Of a DNA stretch of 64,000 nucleotides, positions 16,378 to 24,391 are shown piece after piece. The first letter of the stretch is position 1. Each line of letters opens with the position of its first letter. Under the pieces are notes generated by a model. That model saw only the letters and a program-made list of their open reading frames with translations. It did no database searches and was not told the DNA's origin. This DNA comes from Arthrobacter_B sp038069765. GTDB taxonomy: Bacteria > Actinomycetota > Actinomycetes > Actinomycetales > Micrococcaceae. The position numbers were made by a program, and so were the translations under genes. Location: assembly GCF_038069765.1 (NCBI RefSeq), contig NZ_JBBPFS010000009.1, positions 1-64,000 of the forward strand, in the 5' to 3' direction.

Positions 16378-17292
16378 ATGACCGCCGGAAAAGTTGTAGT
16401 TGTTGGCTCGCTCAACGCTGACCTGACCGTCCGCACCGATCGCTTCCCCTCCCCGGGAGAAACGCTCAACGGCTCGGAACTGGTGATTGTCCCGGGCGGC
16501 AAGAGCGCCAACCAGGCCGCTGCAGCGGCTATTCTGGGCGCAGATGTACGGCTCTTCGGCGCCGTCGGCGCTGACGGCCACGGAGATCTCCTGCTGAAGG
16601 CAGCAGCTGATGCAGGGGTAGATGCCTCACGGGTGCTTCGCCGGACGGATACGGCGACCGGCACTGCCATGATCGTCGTGGATGCTGCCGGTGAGAACAC
16701 CATCATTGTCTCCCCCGGCGCCAACGGCACCGTCACCGGTGCTGAACTCCCGGCGGACCTGTTCGACGACGCCGCCGTCCTCTGCCTGAGCCTGGAAGTC
16801 CCGCTCGAAGCGGTGGCAGCTGCGGCCCAGGCAGGGCACGACGCCGGTGCCACCGTACTGCTGAACCTCTCGCCGTACCGCGAGGTTCCCGCCGAGCTGC
16901 TGGCGCTGACGGACGTCCTGCTGGTCAACGCCCACGAGGCGGCACAGGTTTCCGGGCTGGCCGACCCGGCCGCGGACTGGGAAGCCGTCATTGCTGCCTT
17001 CGCCCGCCTGGGCATTCACCGGGCCGTCATCACTCTGGGCGGGGACGGCGCCGTCGTACTGGACGGAACCGCTGAAGGGGCGGACCGGATTGTTGCCGCG
17101 GCCCCAACCCGGGTAACGGCAGTGGATACGACCGGCTGCGGCGATGCCTTCACGGCTGCCACCGCTGCCCGGCTGGCTGCCGGTGATTCCCTGCCGGCCG
17201 CCGCCGAGTTCGCCGCCCGGGCCGGCGCACTGGCTGCGACGCTTCCGGGCGCGCAGTCCTCCTACACGGCGCTGCTGGGGCTCGGCGCCTAG
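16378..17292 (+). CDS. rbsK: ribokinase (PfkB family)
   Basis: A 304-residue PfkB-family sugar kinase, phosphorylating ribose from ATP to ribose-5-phosphate. The N-terminal signature is VVGSLNADLTVRTDRFPSPG and GGKSANQAAAAA (the ribose-binding GGKGANQA motif with Ser). The C-terminal ATP and anion-hole motif is DTTGCGDAF at 250-258 with catalytic Asp256; the usual Ala of DTTGAGD is Cys here. AGGAG lies nine bases before the ATG. It follows the second MFS gene by 23 bases and is closed by a good terminator, so it is the last gene of the nucleoside operon. Confidence 0.9.
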   Translation: MTAGKVVVVGSLNADLTVRTDRFPSPGETLNGSELVIVPGGKSANQAAAAAILGADVRLFGAVGADGHGDLLLKAAADAGVDASRVLRRTDTATGTAMIVVDAAGENTIIVSPGANGTVTGAELPADLFDDAAVLCLSLEVPLEAVAAAAQAGHDAGATVLLNLSPYREVPAELLALTDVLLVNAHEAAQVSGLADPAADWEAVIAAFARLGIHRAVITLGGDGAVVLDGTAEGADRIVAAAPTRVTAVDTTGCGDAFTAATAARLAAGDSLPAAAEFAARAGALAATLPGAQSSYTALLGLGA

Positions 17293-17304
17293 GTTCTCAG
17301 CGAG

Positions 17305-17342
17305 AGGGCCGGGACCGGTTAACCGCCGGACCCGGCCCTTTC
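17305..17342 (+). terminator. rho-independent terminator of the nucleoside operon
   Basis: AGGGCCGGG (17305-17313) pairs with CCCGGCCCT (17331-17339); the loop has further CCGG pairing and TTT follows. It begins 12 bases after the ribokinase stop codon. Confidence 0.8.
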
Positions 17343-17496
17343 TGCGTGCCCCGGTTCAGCCGTAAGGACCAGATCCTTTCCCGAAGAACAGTTTTCAAAG
17401 CCCGTCTTAGTGCTGAGGCGCACGGGCCGGGCCCCCACTACGCTGGAGGGCAGATGCGGCAGACCTGCTGCACGTAGCCGGCTTATAGGGGAAAGC

Positions 17497-18045
17497 ATGT
17501 CTGAGCAGACGCCGCAGGAAAACAACTACAACTACAACGCCTACACCGGGGGTCAAACACCTGACGCGCCGGCGGCTCCGGTACGGCCCAAGCAGGTGGA
17601 AATATCCTTTTGGCTGCTCATAGCCTCCCTCCTTATTTCAGTGGTGAGCGTGCCCCTCACGATTGCGGCCTTCAACAGCCCCGAAAGCCGGGCGGAGACC
17701 GAAGCCGAGCTGCAGCGGCAAAACGTCGCCGGACTCACCGTGGATGATGCCATCGCCGCTACCGTCGCCTTTTTGGTGATCACGGCAGTCATCAGCGTGG
17801 CCATCACCCTCCTGGTAGCCATTTTTATCCGCAAGGGCCACAACTGGGCCCGCATTGTCCTGACCGTCTTCGCCGTCCTGTCCCTGCTGTCCCTGCTGGT
17901 CCCGTCAGCGGCAACCGCACTGGGCATCGCAGGAATGGTGCTGATCCTGGCAGCCGCCGTGCTTTTGTATGTGACACCCGCTCCTGCGTATTTCGCGGCC
18001 ATGAAGCAGTACCGGCACGCCAAAAAATTCGGTCAGGCGTACTGA
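17497..18045 (+). CDS. four-TM hypothetical membrane protein
   Basis: A 182-residue membrane protein of unknown function. An N-terminal polar stretch rich in Asn, Tyr and Gln (NNYNYNAY) precedes four predicted membrane segments: FWLLIASLLISVVSVPLTIA, an Ala/Val/Ile-rich segment near residue 90-115, ARIVLTVFAVLSLLSLLV and IAGMVLILAAAVLLYV. It ends with a basic cytoplasmic tail. AGGGGAAA lies five bases before the ATG; the frame upstream to 17410 has no ribosome site. It is alone between two terminated or opposing units. It resembles the many short actinobacterial membrane proteins with Tyr/Pro/Gln-rich heads, for which no function is known. Confidence 0.75.
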   Translation: MSEQTPQENNYNYNAYTGGQTPDAPAAPVRPKQVEISFWLLIASLLISVVSVPLTIAAFNSPESRAETEAELQRQNVAGLTVDDAIAATVAFLVITAVISVAITLLVAIFIRKGHNWARIVLTVFAVLSLLSLLVPSAATALGIAGMVLILAAAVLLYVTPAPAYFAAMKQYRHAKKFGQAY

Positions 18046-18066
18046 GCCTGCACCGACCGGTAATCC

Positions 18067-19749
18067 TTAGCGGCCGGCCGCCCGGCCGGCTGCCCGGCCG
18101 GCTGCCCGGCCGCTGAACAGGCACCCGCCCAGGAACGTCCCCTCCAGGGAACGGTAGCCATGCATGCCGCCGCCGCCGAAACCGGCTGCCTCGCCGGCCG
18201 CATACAGTCCCGGGACCGGTTCACCGGCGGCACCGAGCACGCGGGAGTCCAGGTCCGTTTCCAACCCGCCCAGCGTTTTGCGGGTCAGCACCGAAAGCCG
18301 GACCGCGATCAGCGGCCCGTCTTTGGGTTCCAGAATTGGGCGGGGAGCAGCAGTCCGGATCAGCCGGTCGCCCAGGTAGCTGCGGGCTCCGCGGATGGCA
18401 GTGACCTGGCTGTCCTTGCTGAAGGGGTTCGCTATTTCACGGTCCCGTGCAACGAGCTCCCCGCGCACGGCCTCAGCCGAGAGCACCGGCGCTTGTCCAT
18501 CGGTGGAGTCCTTCGCCAGTGCATTCATCCCGGCAACCAGCTCCTCCACGGAACCGGCCGTGATGAAGTCCTCGCCGTGGTCCAGGAACTGCTGCACCGG
18601 ACCGGGAATGCCTGCCGTCGCCCGGCCGAGGACATCGCGCACTGATTTTCCTGTCAGGTCCGGATTCTGTTCCGAGCCGGAGAGGGCGAATTCCTTGCGG
18701 ATAATTGCCTTGTTCAAAATAAACCAGCTGTAGTCGTGCCCCGTGGTGCGCAGGTGCTCGAGGGTCCCCAGGGTGTCGAACCCGGGAAACAGCGGCACCG
18801 GAAGCCGGTTCCCCGCCGCGTCCAGCCACAGCGAGGACGGCCCGGGCAGGATCCGGATCCCGTGGTTCGGCCAGACGGGGTTCCAGTTCCTGATGCCCTC
18901 CACGTAGTGCCACATGCGGTCCGGGTTGATGACGCGCCCGCCCGCGGCGGCGCTGGCCGTGATGCCGCGGCCGTCCACGTGTCCGGGTACGCCGCTGAGC
19001 ATGGTGTGCGGCGGGCTGCCCAGCCGTTCTGGCCAGGCGTCACGCACCAGGTCATGGTCGCCGCCGATACCTCCGGTGGTCACGACGACGGCGCCGGCCG
19101 AGAACTCAAAGTCGCCCGCCCGGGTGCGGCTGGTCACGGTGCCGCGGGCCGCCGTCGTCGGCTCCAGCACGGCGCCGCGGATTCCGGTGACGACGCCGTT
19201 GACCACCGTCAGCTCCTCCATCCGGTGCCGGAAGGCCAGGCGCACCACACCCCGGTCGGCGCCGTCGCGCACCTTGGCCTCAAACGGGGCGGTAACTCCG
19301 GGCCCTGTACCCCAGGTGATGTGGAAGCGCGGCACCGAGTTGCCGGGACCGGTGGCACCGTAGCCGCCGCGCTCGGCCCAGCCGACAACGGGAAAGATGC
19401 GGTGCCCCATACCGTGCAGCCAGGAGCGTTTCTCTCCGGCAGCAAAGTGGACGTAGGCCTCGGCCCAGCGGCGCGGCCAATAGTCCTCGGGCCGGTCAAA
19501 GCCCGCAGTGCCCAGCCAGTCCTGCCACGCCAGCTCGACGGAGTCCTTGATGCGCAGCCTGCGCTGCTCCGGGCTGTCCACCAGGAACAGCCCGCCGAAG
19601 GACCACCAGGCCTGTCCGCCGAGGCTGCCCTCGCCCTCCTGCTCCACCAGGATGACGGAACGGCCGGCGTCAATCAGCTCCGCGGTGGCCACGAGCCCCG
19701 CCAGCCCGGCCCCTACAACAATGACGTCTGCGTCTTTGGTTGGCTGCAT
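18067..19749 (-). CDS. FAD-binding dehydrogenase (KsdD-like)
   Basis: A roughly 560-residue flavoprotein of the fumarate reductase/3-ketosteroid dehydrogenase-like group. DADVIVVGAGLAGLVATAEL is the FAD Rossmann turn, followed by VILVEQEGEGSLGGQAWWS. The C-terminal FAD block is GLYAAGEAAGFGGGGMHGYR. Best fit is the actinobacterial FAD-binding dehydrogenase subfamily annotated next to KsdD; steroid activity is not proved and no steroid gene is near. ATG 19749 was preferred to GTG 19758, which adds three residues. The C-terminus is a run of GRAA units encoded by a 12-base DNA repeat, so the natural stop may have been moved by slippage. Confidence 0.85.
   Translation of the reverse strand: MQPTKDADVIVVGAGLAGLVATAELIDAGRSVILVEQEGEGSLGGQAWWSFGGLFLVDSPEQRRLRIKDSVELAWQDWLGTAGFDRPEDYWPRRWAEAYVHFAAGEKRSWLHGMGHRIFPVVGWAERGGYGATGPGNSVPRFHITWGTGPGVTAPFEAKVRDGADRGVVRLAFRHRMEELTVVNGVVTGIRGAVLEPTTAARGTVTSRTRAGDFEFSAGAVVVTTGGIGGDHDLVRDAWPERLGSPPHTMLSGVPGHVDGRGITASAAAGGRVINPDRMWHYVEGIRNWNPVWPNHGIRILPGPSSLWLDAAGNRLPVPLFPGFDTLGTLEHLRTTGHDYSWFILNKAIIRKEFALSGSEQNPDLTGKSVRDVLGRATAGIPGPVQQFLDHGEDFITAGSVEELVAGMNALAKDSTDGQAPVLSAEAVRGELVARDREIANPFSKDSQVTAIRGARSYLGDRLIRTAAPRPILEPKDGPLIAVRLSVLTRKTLGGLETDLDSRVLGAAGEPVPGLYAAGEAAGFGGGGMHGYRSLEGTFLGGCLFSGRAAGRAAGRAAGR
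18070..18113. repeat. 12-bp tandem repeat in the 3' end of the flavoprotein gene
   Basis: About three and a half near-perfect copies of CTGCCCGGCCGG-type units. On the coding strand they give four GRAA/GR steps that end the protein. Confidence 0.8.
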
Positions 19750-19967
19750 CCGGTTCACGCTACCGGCAGCTTTCCCCTCTGGCTAGGGAGGATACTCACC
19801 GAAATGACGGTACGCGCCCGGGGTGTCTTCCCTCTCCCGGCACCCACTTGGCGGTTGCCCCTTTCTGCGGGGGGACGACGTTTCCTAGACTGGGCCTATA
19901 GCTGCTCTTCGCAGAGGACCAATCCTGCGCAGAGCCTGTGTCCGCCTCGACTTGACTGGAGAAGACC

Positions 19968-20120
19968 ATGACTGAGAAGGAAACGCCCGCAGGCAATGAA
20001 GACAAGGACCGCATCCACAACGAGGCCCCCTCGGAAGGTGACACCTCGCAGTCGCCTGACTCCGAGCGCCGGCACACGCAGGAACCCGCTGAGGGAGACG
20101 ACCCGGACGGGAAGAAATAG
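19968..20120 (+). CDS. small acidic disordered protein
   Basis: A 50-residue frame starting MTEKETPAGNEDKDRIHNE and ending DDPDGKK. TGGAGAAG lies six bases before the ATG, an ideal ribosome site. Composition is Glu, Asp, Pro, Ser, Lys and Arg with no hydrophobic core, so it should be unfolded. Codon use is like the neighbours. It resembles in style the 87-residue protein at 26205-26468, also short, acidic and preceded by a good ribosome site. Function unknown; actinobacteria have many such small hydrophilic proteins, often stress-related, but nothing here shows that. Confidence 0.65.
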   Translation: MTEKETPAGNEDKDRIHNEAPSEGDTSQSPDSERRHTQEPAEGDDPDGKK

Positions 20121-20149
20121 CGGGGAACCGTAAGCCCCGCAGCAGGATC

Positions 20150-20191
20150 CTGGATATGCAGCAACTTGAACTGGATATGCAGCAACTTGAA
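20150..20191. repeat. 21-bp perfect tandem duplication
   Basis: Two exact adjacent copies of a 21-base unit beginning CTGGATATGCAGCAAC and ending TTGAA (20150-20170 and 20171-20191), followed by a partial third match (TATGTGCAGCA). It lies between the small acidic gene and the terminator. Confidence 0.92.
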
Positions 20192-20205
20192 TATGTGCAG
20201 CACAA

Positions 20206-20239
20206 AGGCCTTGGGTTTCCGGTGGGAAACCCAAGGCCT
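20206..20239. terminator. 15-bp stem terminator between converging genes
   Basis: AGGCCTTGGGTTTCC (20206-20220) and GGAAACCCAAGGCCT (20225-20239) form a perfect 15-bp stem with a 4-base loop. It separates the small acidic gene from the converging DUF1508 gene; the minus strand reads TTTGTG after the stem, so it may serve both directions. Confidence 0.8.
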
Positions 20240-20271
20240 AATTGATGGACCCGCTCATTCGGTAAAAGCCG

Positions 20272-20508
20272 CTAGGAGGCCCGTGCCCTTCCTTCATTGC
20301 GGCTGGCGTCGCCGAGTACGTCGGCATCGGAGCTTTGATCAACCACCGGCCCCGTCCCGGCAATCTCCCGCAGCAGCTCAATACCCGCAACTGCCTCCTG
20401 CTTTGTAGGGAACATCGCTGACACCGCCATCAACGCGCCGTCACCGGAAATGAGCTTGATCCGGAACGCGCCGTCATGTGCGTCTACCAGCTTGAAGTAG
20501 CCCGACAT
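20272..20508 (-). CDS. DUF1508 (YegP-like) protein
   Basis: A 78-residue single-domain protein. The start MSGYFKLVDAHDGAFRIKLI and later FPTKQEAVAGIELLREIA match DUF1508, a small alpha/beta domain known from E. coli YegP, where it appears as a tandem pair; here there is one domain plus a 22-residue hydrophilic tail. AGGAGG is six bases before the ATG. Biological role is not established; a nucleotide or stress function has been suggested for the family but is unproven. It is transcribed in the same direction as the asparaginase gene with an 86-base gap. Confidence 0.85.
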   Translation of the reverse strand: MSGYFKLVDAHDGAFRIKLISGDGALMAVSAMFPTKQEAVAGIELLREIAGTGPVVDQSSDADVLGDASRNEGRARAS

Positions 20509-20594
20509 CTCTTACCTCCTTGTAAGGGGTACCACTCGTGCCCTTAATAGTAAGCCAGCTTAGGGACAGTGGGACCCTCCGATTCACAAAACAC

Positions 20595-21605
20595 CTACAC
20601 CGTGTCTGCAGCACTTGCGGAACCGGCAGCCGCTCCTCCCGGAGCTGCCGTCAGAGCGTGCAGGATCTGTTCGGGAGTGGCCGGCTGCGATGTCAGCAGC
20701 GCCGCGAGGATGCGTGCCTGCGGCGGCTTCAAATCTCCGGAGGGAATCGCTCCGGCACGTACCAGGTCAATCCCTCCCCCGTCGCCGTAGGTGGGAACCA
20801 CCGGCCCCTCCGGAACCCGGGAACTGAGGACAACGAAGCACCCGGCGCGCACGGCATCCTGGACCGCCTCCGCAAAGCCCGGCCCGGCGTTGCCCAGCCC
20901 CGTTCCGGCCAGCACCACGGCATTGCTGCCGGCTCGGACGGCGTAGGAAAACAGATCGGTGCCGGCGCCCGGGGAACAGTCGATGATCTCCACCCGCGTC
21001 GTGTCAAAGTCCTCATTGGGCATGGCCAGCGGAGCAGGGCGGAGCGGCCGCGCGGTCACATGCAGGGTGTCCCCGGTAAAGTGCGCCACTTCGGTGCCGC
21101 CGGCAAAGGGATTGGCTGCCTGTGTGCTGGTGCTGCGAAGACCCCGGGCCGAGCGAATCACACCGGCAAAGGACACCAGCACGCCCGCGCCCCTCAAATC
21201 CGGCGACGCGGCGGCCTCCACAGCTTCCTCAAGGTTGAGCGGACCGTCCGGAGCTACGCTGTCCGCGGGCCGCACTGAGCCGGTGAACACCACGGGTTTC
21301 GGGGAGGCATGCACCAAATCCAGAAGGAAGGCCGTCTCCTCCATGGTGTCTGTCCCGTGCGTGATGACGACGCCGTCAACCGTGGAATCCAGCAGGGCGT
21401 TGCGGGCGGCCTGCGCGATGGTCCGCAGATCCGAGAACTGCAGCCGGTAACTTCCGCTCACCATGATGTCCCGGACGCTGACCGTGTGCCGGCGGGAGAG
21501 TGTTTTGATCAGCTCCTCGACGCGTTCCGAGGCCACCAGCCCGCCTCCCGCCGTGCTGCGGGACGCTATGGTGCCCCCGGTACCCAGAATTCGAATCGAT
21601 GCCAC
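20595..21605 (-). CDS. L-asparaginase
   Basis: A 336-residue amidohydrolase turning asparagine into aspartate and ammonia. The first catalytic Thr is in ILGTGGTIAS at the N-terminus; the second Thr-Asp pair is in VITHGTDTMEETAF, and VFTGSVRPADSVAPDG follows as in the family. The start was set at GTG 21605 because GAAGGG lies seven bases upstream; the frame runs on to 21713 but those 36 residues are basic and do not look like family sequence or a signal peptide. Without a signal peptide it should be cytoplasmic. It is divergent from vsr. Confidence 0.9.
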   Translation of the reverse strand: MASIRILGTGGTIASRSTAGGGLVASERVEELIKTLSRRHTVSVRDIMVSGSYRLQFSDLRTIAQAARNALLDSTVDGVVITHGTDTMEETAFLLDLVHASPKPVVFTGSVRPADSVAPDGPLNLEEAVEAAASPDLRGAGVLVSFAGVIRSARGLRSTSTQAANPFAGGTEVAHFTGDTLHVTARPLRPAPLAMPNEDFDTTRVEIIDCSPGAGTDLFSYAVRAGSNAVVLAGTGLGNAGPGFAEAVQDAVRAGCFVVLSSRVPEGPVVPTYGDGGGIDLVRAGAIPSGDLKPPQARILAALLTSQPATPEQILHALTAAPGGAAAGSASAADTV

Positions 21606-21724
21606 TGGCTGACCCTTCACGTGTTTAACCTGTCTAGCCAACGTAGGACGCCTGCCCTGCCGGTGCCTAGGGGAAGTCGCGGTACCGGCACCTCCCACCG
21701 TCATCCCGGCCACCGCCCCCTGCC

Positions 21725-21730
21725 TAGACT
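21725..21730 (+). promoter_or_regulatory. -10 element of leaderless vsr
   Basis: TAGACT lies exactly 12 to 7 bases before the ATG at 21737 (TAGACT-N6-ATG), with no ribosome site before the gene. Confidence 0.5.
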
Positions 21731-21736
21731 GGAACC

Positions 21737-22216
21737 ATGGCCGATACCGTCAGTGCTGAACAGCGCAGCCGGAATATGTCCCGGATCCGCAGCAAAAACA
21801 CCAAACCCGAGCTTCTGGTCCGGCGCCTGCTCCATGCCGCCGGGTACCGCTTCCGCCTCCACGGTGCAGCGGGGGGAACCTTGTTGCCCGGGAAGCCCGA
21901 TCTGGTCTTTGCGTCGCGGCGGAAGGTGATCTTCGTCAACGGCTGTTTCTGGCACCTCCACAGTTGTCCTGCGGGCCGGCACGCCCCGCAGACCAACAGC
22001 GCTTTCTGGTCGGAAAAGCGCAACCGGACTGCTCAGCGCGACGCCGCGGCGGTCCAGTCCCTGTCCGCAGCCGGATGGGAGTCCCTCACCGTATGGGAAT
22101 GCGAACTCAAGGACCGGGCGGACCTCGAGGCACAGCTCACTGCCTTCCTCGGACCGCGTCAGCACGGCATGCCGCCCGCCGACGGGGATCCCGGTAGGAA
22201 TAGACTCAAAACCTGA
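21737..22216 (+). CDS. vsr: very short patch repair endonuclease (Vsr)
   Basis: A 159-residue Vsr endonuclease. Vsr nicks next to T:G mismatches that arise when 5-methylcytosine deaminates. Family blocks are RSRNMSRIRSKNTKPELLVR at the front, then GTLLPGKPDLVF with the metal-binding Asp, VIFVNGCFWHLHSC with the conserved His residues and zinc Cys, and FWSEKRNRTAQRD. Length is normal. Vsr usually travels with a DNA cytosine methyltransferase, but none is in this window. A leaderless promoter is likely. Confidence 0.92.
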   Translation: MADTVSAEQRSRNMSRIRSKNTKPELLVRRLLHAAGYRFRLHGAAGGTLLPGKPDLVFASRRKVIFVNGCFWHLHSCPAGRHAPQTNSAFWSEKRNRTAQRDAAAVQSLSAAGWESLTVWECELKDRADLEAQLTAFLGPRQHGMPPADGDPGRNRLKT

Positions 22217-22241
22217 GCGCACTCAATGGGAGGAACATATT

Positions 22242-22928
22242 ATGGCCGGCAGTACCGTGAAGCGCGGCGTGCTTTTCGACGTCGACGGAACCTTGGTGGA
22301 TTCAAACTATCTGCACGCTGTTGCCTGGTGGCAGGCCTTCCGCCGCTTTGACTACGACGTCCCCATGTCGGCCATCCACCGGGCCATCGGTATGGGCGGA
22401 GACAAGCTCGTGGAGCACCTGCTCGGTGACCGCGACGAGGACCGGGATGAACAGCTGGATTCAACTCACGGGGCCATCTTTTCCACCTGGCGGCCGTCCC
22501 TTCGATCCTTTGACGGCGCCCGTGAGCTCCTGTCGATCTGTGCCGACAAGGATCTGACGGTGGTCCTGGCGTCATCCGCGTCCGACGCCGAGCTGAAGGT
22601 GCTGCGCACAGTGATTGACGCCGATTCCGCCATCACCGCCGCCACCAGCTCAGCCGATGCCGAAGAGTCAAAGCCCTCACCGAGCATTCTGCAGTCTGCG
22701 CTGGATTCCTCCGGCCTGGCAGCCTCGGACACGGTTTTTGTTGGAGATTCGGTCTGGGATGTGAAGGCAGCCGCGGCTCTGGAGATCCCCACCATCGGCC
22801 TGCTCTGCGGCGGCACCAGCGAAGCGGAACTGCGCGACGCCGGTGCCGAGGAGATCTGGAACAACCCCCGTGAGCTGTTCGAAAGTCTGGGCGACTCCCT
22901 GCTGGGCAAGCTGGCGGCCCGCGCTTAG
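22242..22928 (+). CDS. HAD family hydrolase (phosphoglycolate phosphatase-like)
   Basis: A 228-residue haloacid dehalogenase-type phosphatase. FDVDGTLVDSN is motif I with the nucleophile Asp and acid/base Asp; VVLASSASDAE is motif II (Ser); ESKPSPSI carries the motif III Lys; FVGDSVWDVKAA is motif IV with the metal-binding Asp pair. The helical cap from residue 20 to 90 places it in subfamily I near beta-phosphoglucomutase and phosphoglycolate phosphatase. GGGAGGA lies before the ATG. It follows vsr by 25 bases and may be read with it. Substrate unknown. Confidence 0.88.
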   Translation: MAGSTVKRGVLFDVDGTLVDSNYLHAVAWWQAFRRFDYDVPMSAIHRAIGMGGDKLVEHLLGDRDEDRDEQLDSTHGAIFSTWRPSLRSFDGARELLSICADKDLTVVLASSASDAELKVLRTVIDADSAITAATSSADAEESKPSPSILQSALDSSGLAASDTVFVGDSVWDVKAAAALEIPTIGLLCGGTSEAELRDAGAEEIWNNPRELFESLGDSLLGKLAARA

Positions 22929-23287
22929 GCAACCGCACGCAGGCAGGGCCGCGCCTCTGCCGTTCACGGACGAACAGCGGACGTGCACAGGGTCGCGGGG
23001 CCGGGACGTGCACAGAGCCGGGGCCGTGCCGTACACAGGCCGTGCACAGGGCCGGGGACACACAGTGTCTCCGGCCCTTTTCCTTAACCTTTTCCCTAAC
23101 CTTCCTGAACCCCCAAGGGCCCCTTCCAGGACCCCCAGGTGCCGCAGGGCCTGCTCACATGTGATTGACACCACCACAATTCTGTACAAGGGTAGGCCCA
23201 TCGGAAGCCGCTTTCCAAGGCCCTGGCAGGCCTTTCTTGGCGGTCTGTTGCCTCTATGTTTTCTGCCTATCCCTGGAGCCTTCGCAC
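22929..23287. other. intergenic region with CGTGCACAG repeats and terminator
   Basis: Gap between the HAD gene and the oxidoreductase operon. From 22981 to 23056 the motif CGTGCACAG with G/C-rich followers (GGGCCGGG-like) recurs three to four times at irregular spacing, and its last copy runs into the terminator hairpin at 23048. The rest (23090-23287) should hold the promoter of the next operon but none is clear. Confidence 0.5.
23048..23085 (+). terminator. rho-independent terminator
   Basis: AGGGCCGGGGACAC (23048-23061) pairs with GTGTCTCCGGCCCT (23065-23078), a 14-bp stem with one G-T pair and a 3-base loop, followed by TTTTCCTT. It lies 120 bases after the HAD stop codon. Confidence 0.85.
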
Positions 23288-24391
23288 ATGACACGTCCCC
23301 TCTTCCGCACAGCCATCGTTGGCACCGGCGGCATCGCCCACGCACATGCCCAGAGCATGTCGACCCTGAGCGACAGGGCACAGGTGGTGGCCGCCGTCGA
23401 CATCGATCCCGCGCGGCTCGCGGAGTTCTGCGATAAGTGGGACATCCCAAACCGATATTCCTCCCTGACGGAGCTGCTGGCGACCGAGGAGCTGGACCTG
23501 GTCCATCTGTGCACGCCGCCGGGTTTCCACAAGGGCCAGGCCGTTGAAGCGCTCCGCAGCAACGTGAATGTACTGTCTGAAAAGCCTCCTGCACTGACTC
23601 TGGCGGACATGGACGAAATCGCTGAGGCCGAGTCCGCGTCCGAGGCCTTTTTCGCCACGGTCTTCCAGCACCGCTTTGGATCCGGCGCGGAGAATCTGAA
23701 GCGGCTGATGGGCGGGGAGGATCTGGGCCGCCCCCTGGCTGCGATCTGCAACACCCTCTGGTACCGGCCCGACAGCTATTTCGACCTGCCGTGGCGGGGG
23801 CAGTGGCTGGTGGAAGGCGGCGGACCCACTATGGGCCACGGCATCCATCAGTTCGATCTCCTGCTTTCAATTTTGGGAAACTGGAGCGAAGTTACGGCCG
23901 TCGCTGCCCGCCAGGCACTTCCCACCAATACCGAGGACTTCTCCGCCGCGATTGTCAGCTTCGAGAACGGCGCCGTTGCCACCGTCATCAACAGCCTCCT
24001 GGCCCCGAAGGAAACCAGCTACCTGCGCTTCGATTTCAGCGGTGCCACCGTTGAGCTCGAGCACCTGTACGGATACTCGGATGACAGCTGGGCTCTCACC
24101 CCGGCCCCCGGCCACGAAGACCTGGAACGCCAGTGGAAAGAGGGGTTGACGGGCCGGCCCTCAGGACATTCCTCGCAGTTTGCCGCCATTTTTGACGCCC
24201 TCGAGACCGGCAGCGTGCCTCCGGTCAGCAGCACCGACTCCCGGCTGACCATGGAGCTGGTGGCTGCCATTTATGCCTCTGCGTTCACGCGCAAACCCGT
24301 GGTGCGCGGCCAGATAGATTCAACCTCCCCCTTCTACGGCGCCATGGACGGCAATGCCGCGCCGTGGGCCGACGTGAAAGAGAGCCACTAA
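23288..24391 (+). CDS. Gfo/Idh/MocA family oxidoreductase
   Basis: A 367-residue NAD(P)-dependent sugar or sugar-acid oxidoreductase. The Rossmann turn is IVGTGGIAHAHAQ; LCTPPGFHKGQAVEAL and SEKPPALTLADMDE give the conserved EKP with the catalytic Lys; GHGIHQFDLLLSILG holds the conserved Asp-His region. The start MTRPLFRTAIVG was chosen because the upstream frame is out of character; CTGGAG lies about ten bases away. It overlaps the next gene by one base (TAATG), so it heads a three-gene operon. It likely oxidises or epimerises a cyclic polyol or sugar; the exact substrate cannot be told. Confidence 0.85.
   Translation: MTRPLFRTAIVGTGGIAHAHAQSMSTLSDRAQVVAAVDIDPARLAEFCDKWDIPNRYSSLTELLATEELDLVHLCTPPGFHKGQAVEALRSNVNVLSEKPPALTLADMDEIAEAESASEAFFATVFQHRFGSGAENLKRLMGGEDLGRPLAAICNTLWYRPDSYFDLPWRGQWLVEGGGPTMGHGIHQFDLLLSILGNWSEVTAVAARQALPTNTEDFSAAIVSFENGAVATVINSLLAPKETSYLRFDFSGATVELEHLYGYSDDSWALTPAPGHEDLERQWKEGLTGRPSGHSSQFAAIFDALETGSVPPVSSTDSRLTMELVAAIYASAFTRKPVVRGQIDSTSPFYGAMDGNAAPWADVKESH

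Noticed and set aside
18736..19971. 411-codon open frame opposite the KsdD-like gene
   Set aside because: Antisense shadow; the minus-strand flavoprotein has clear FAD motifs over the same bases.
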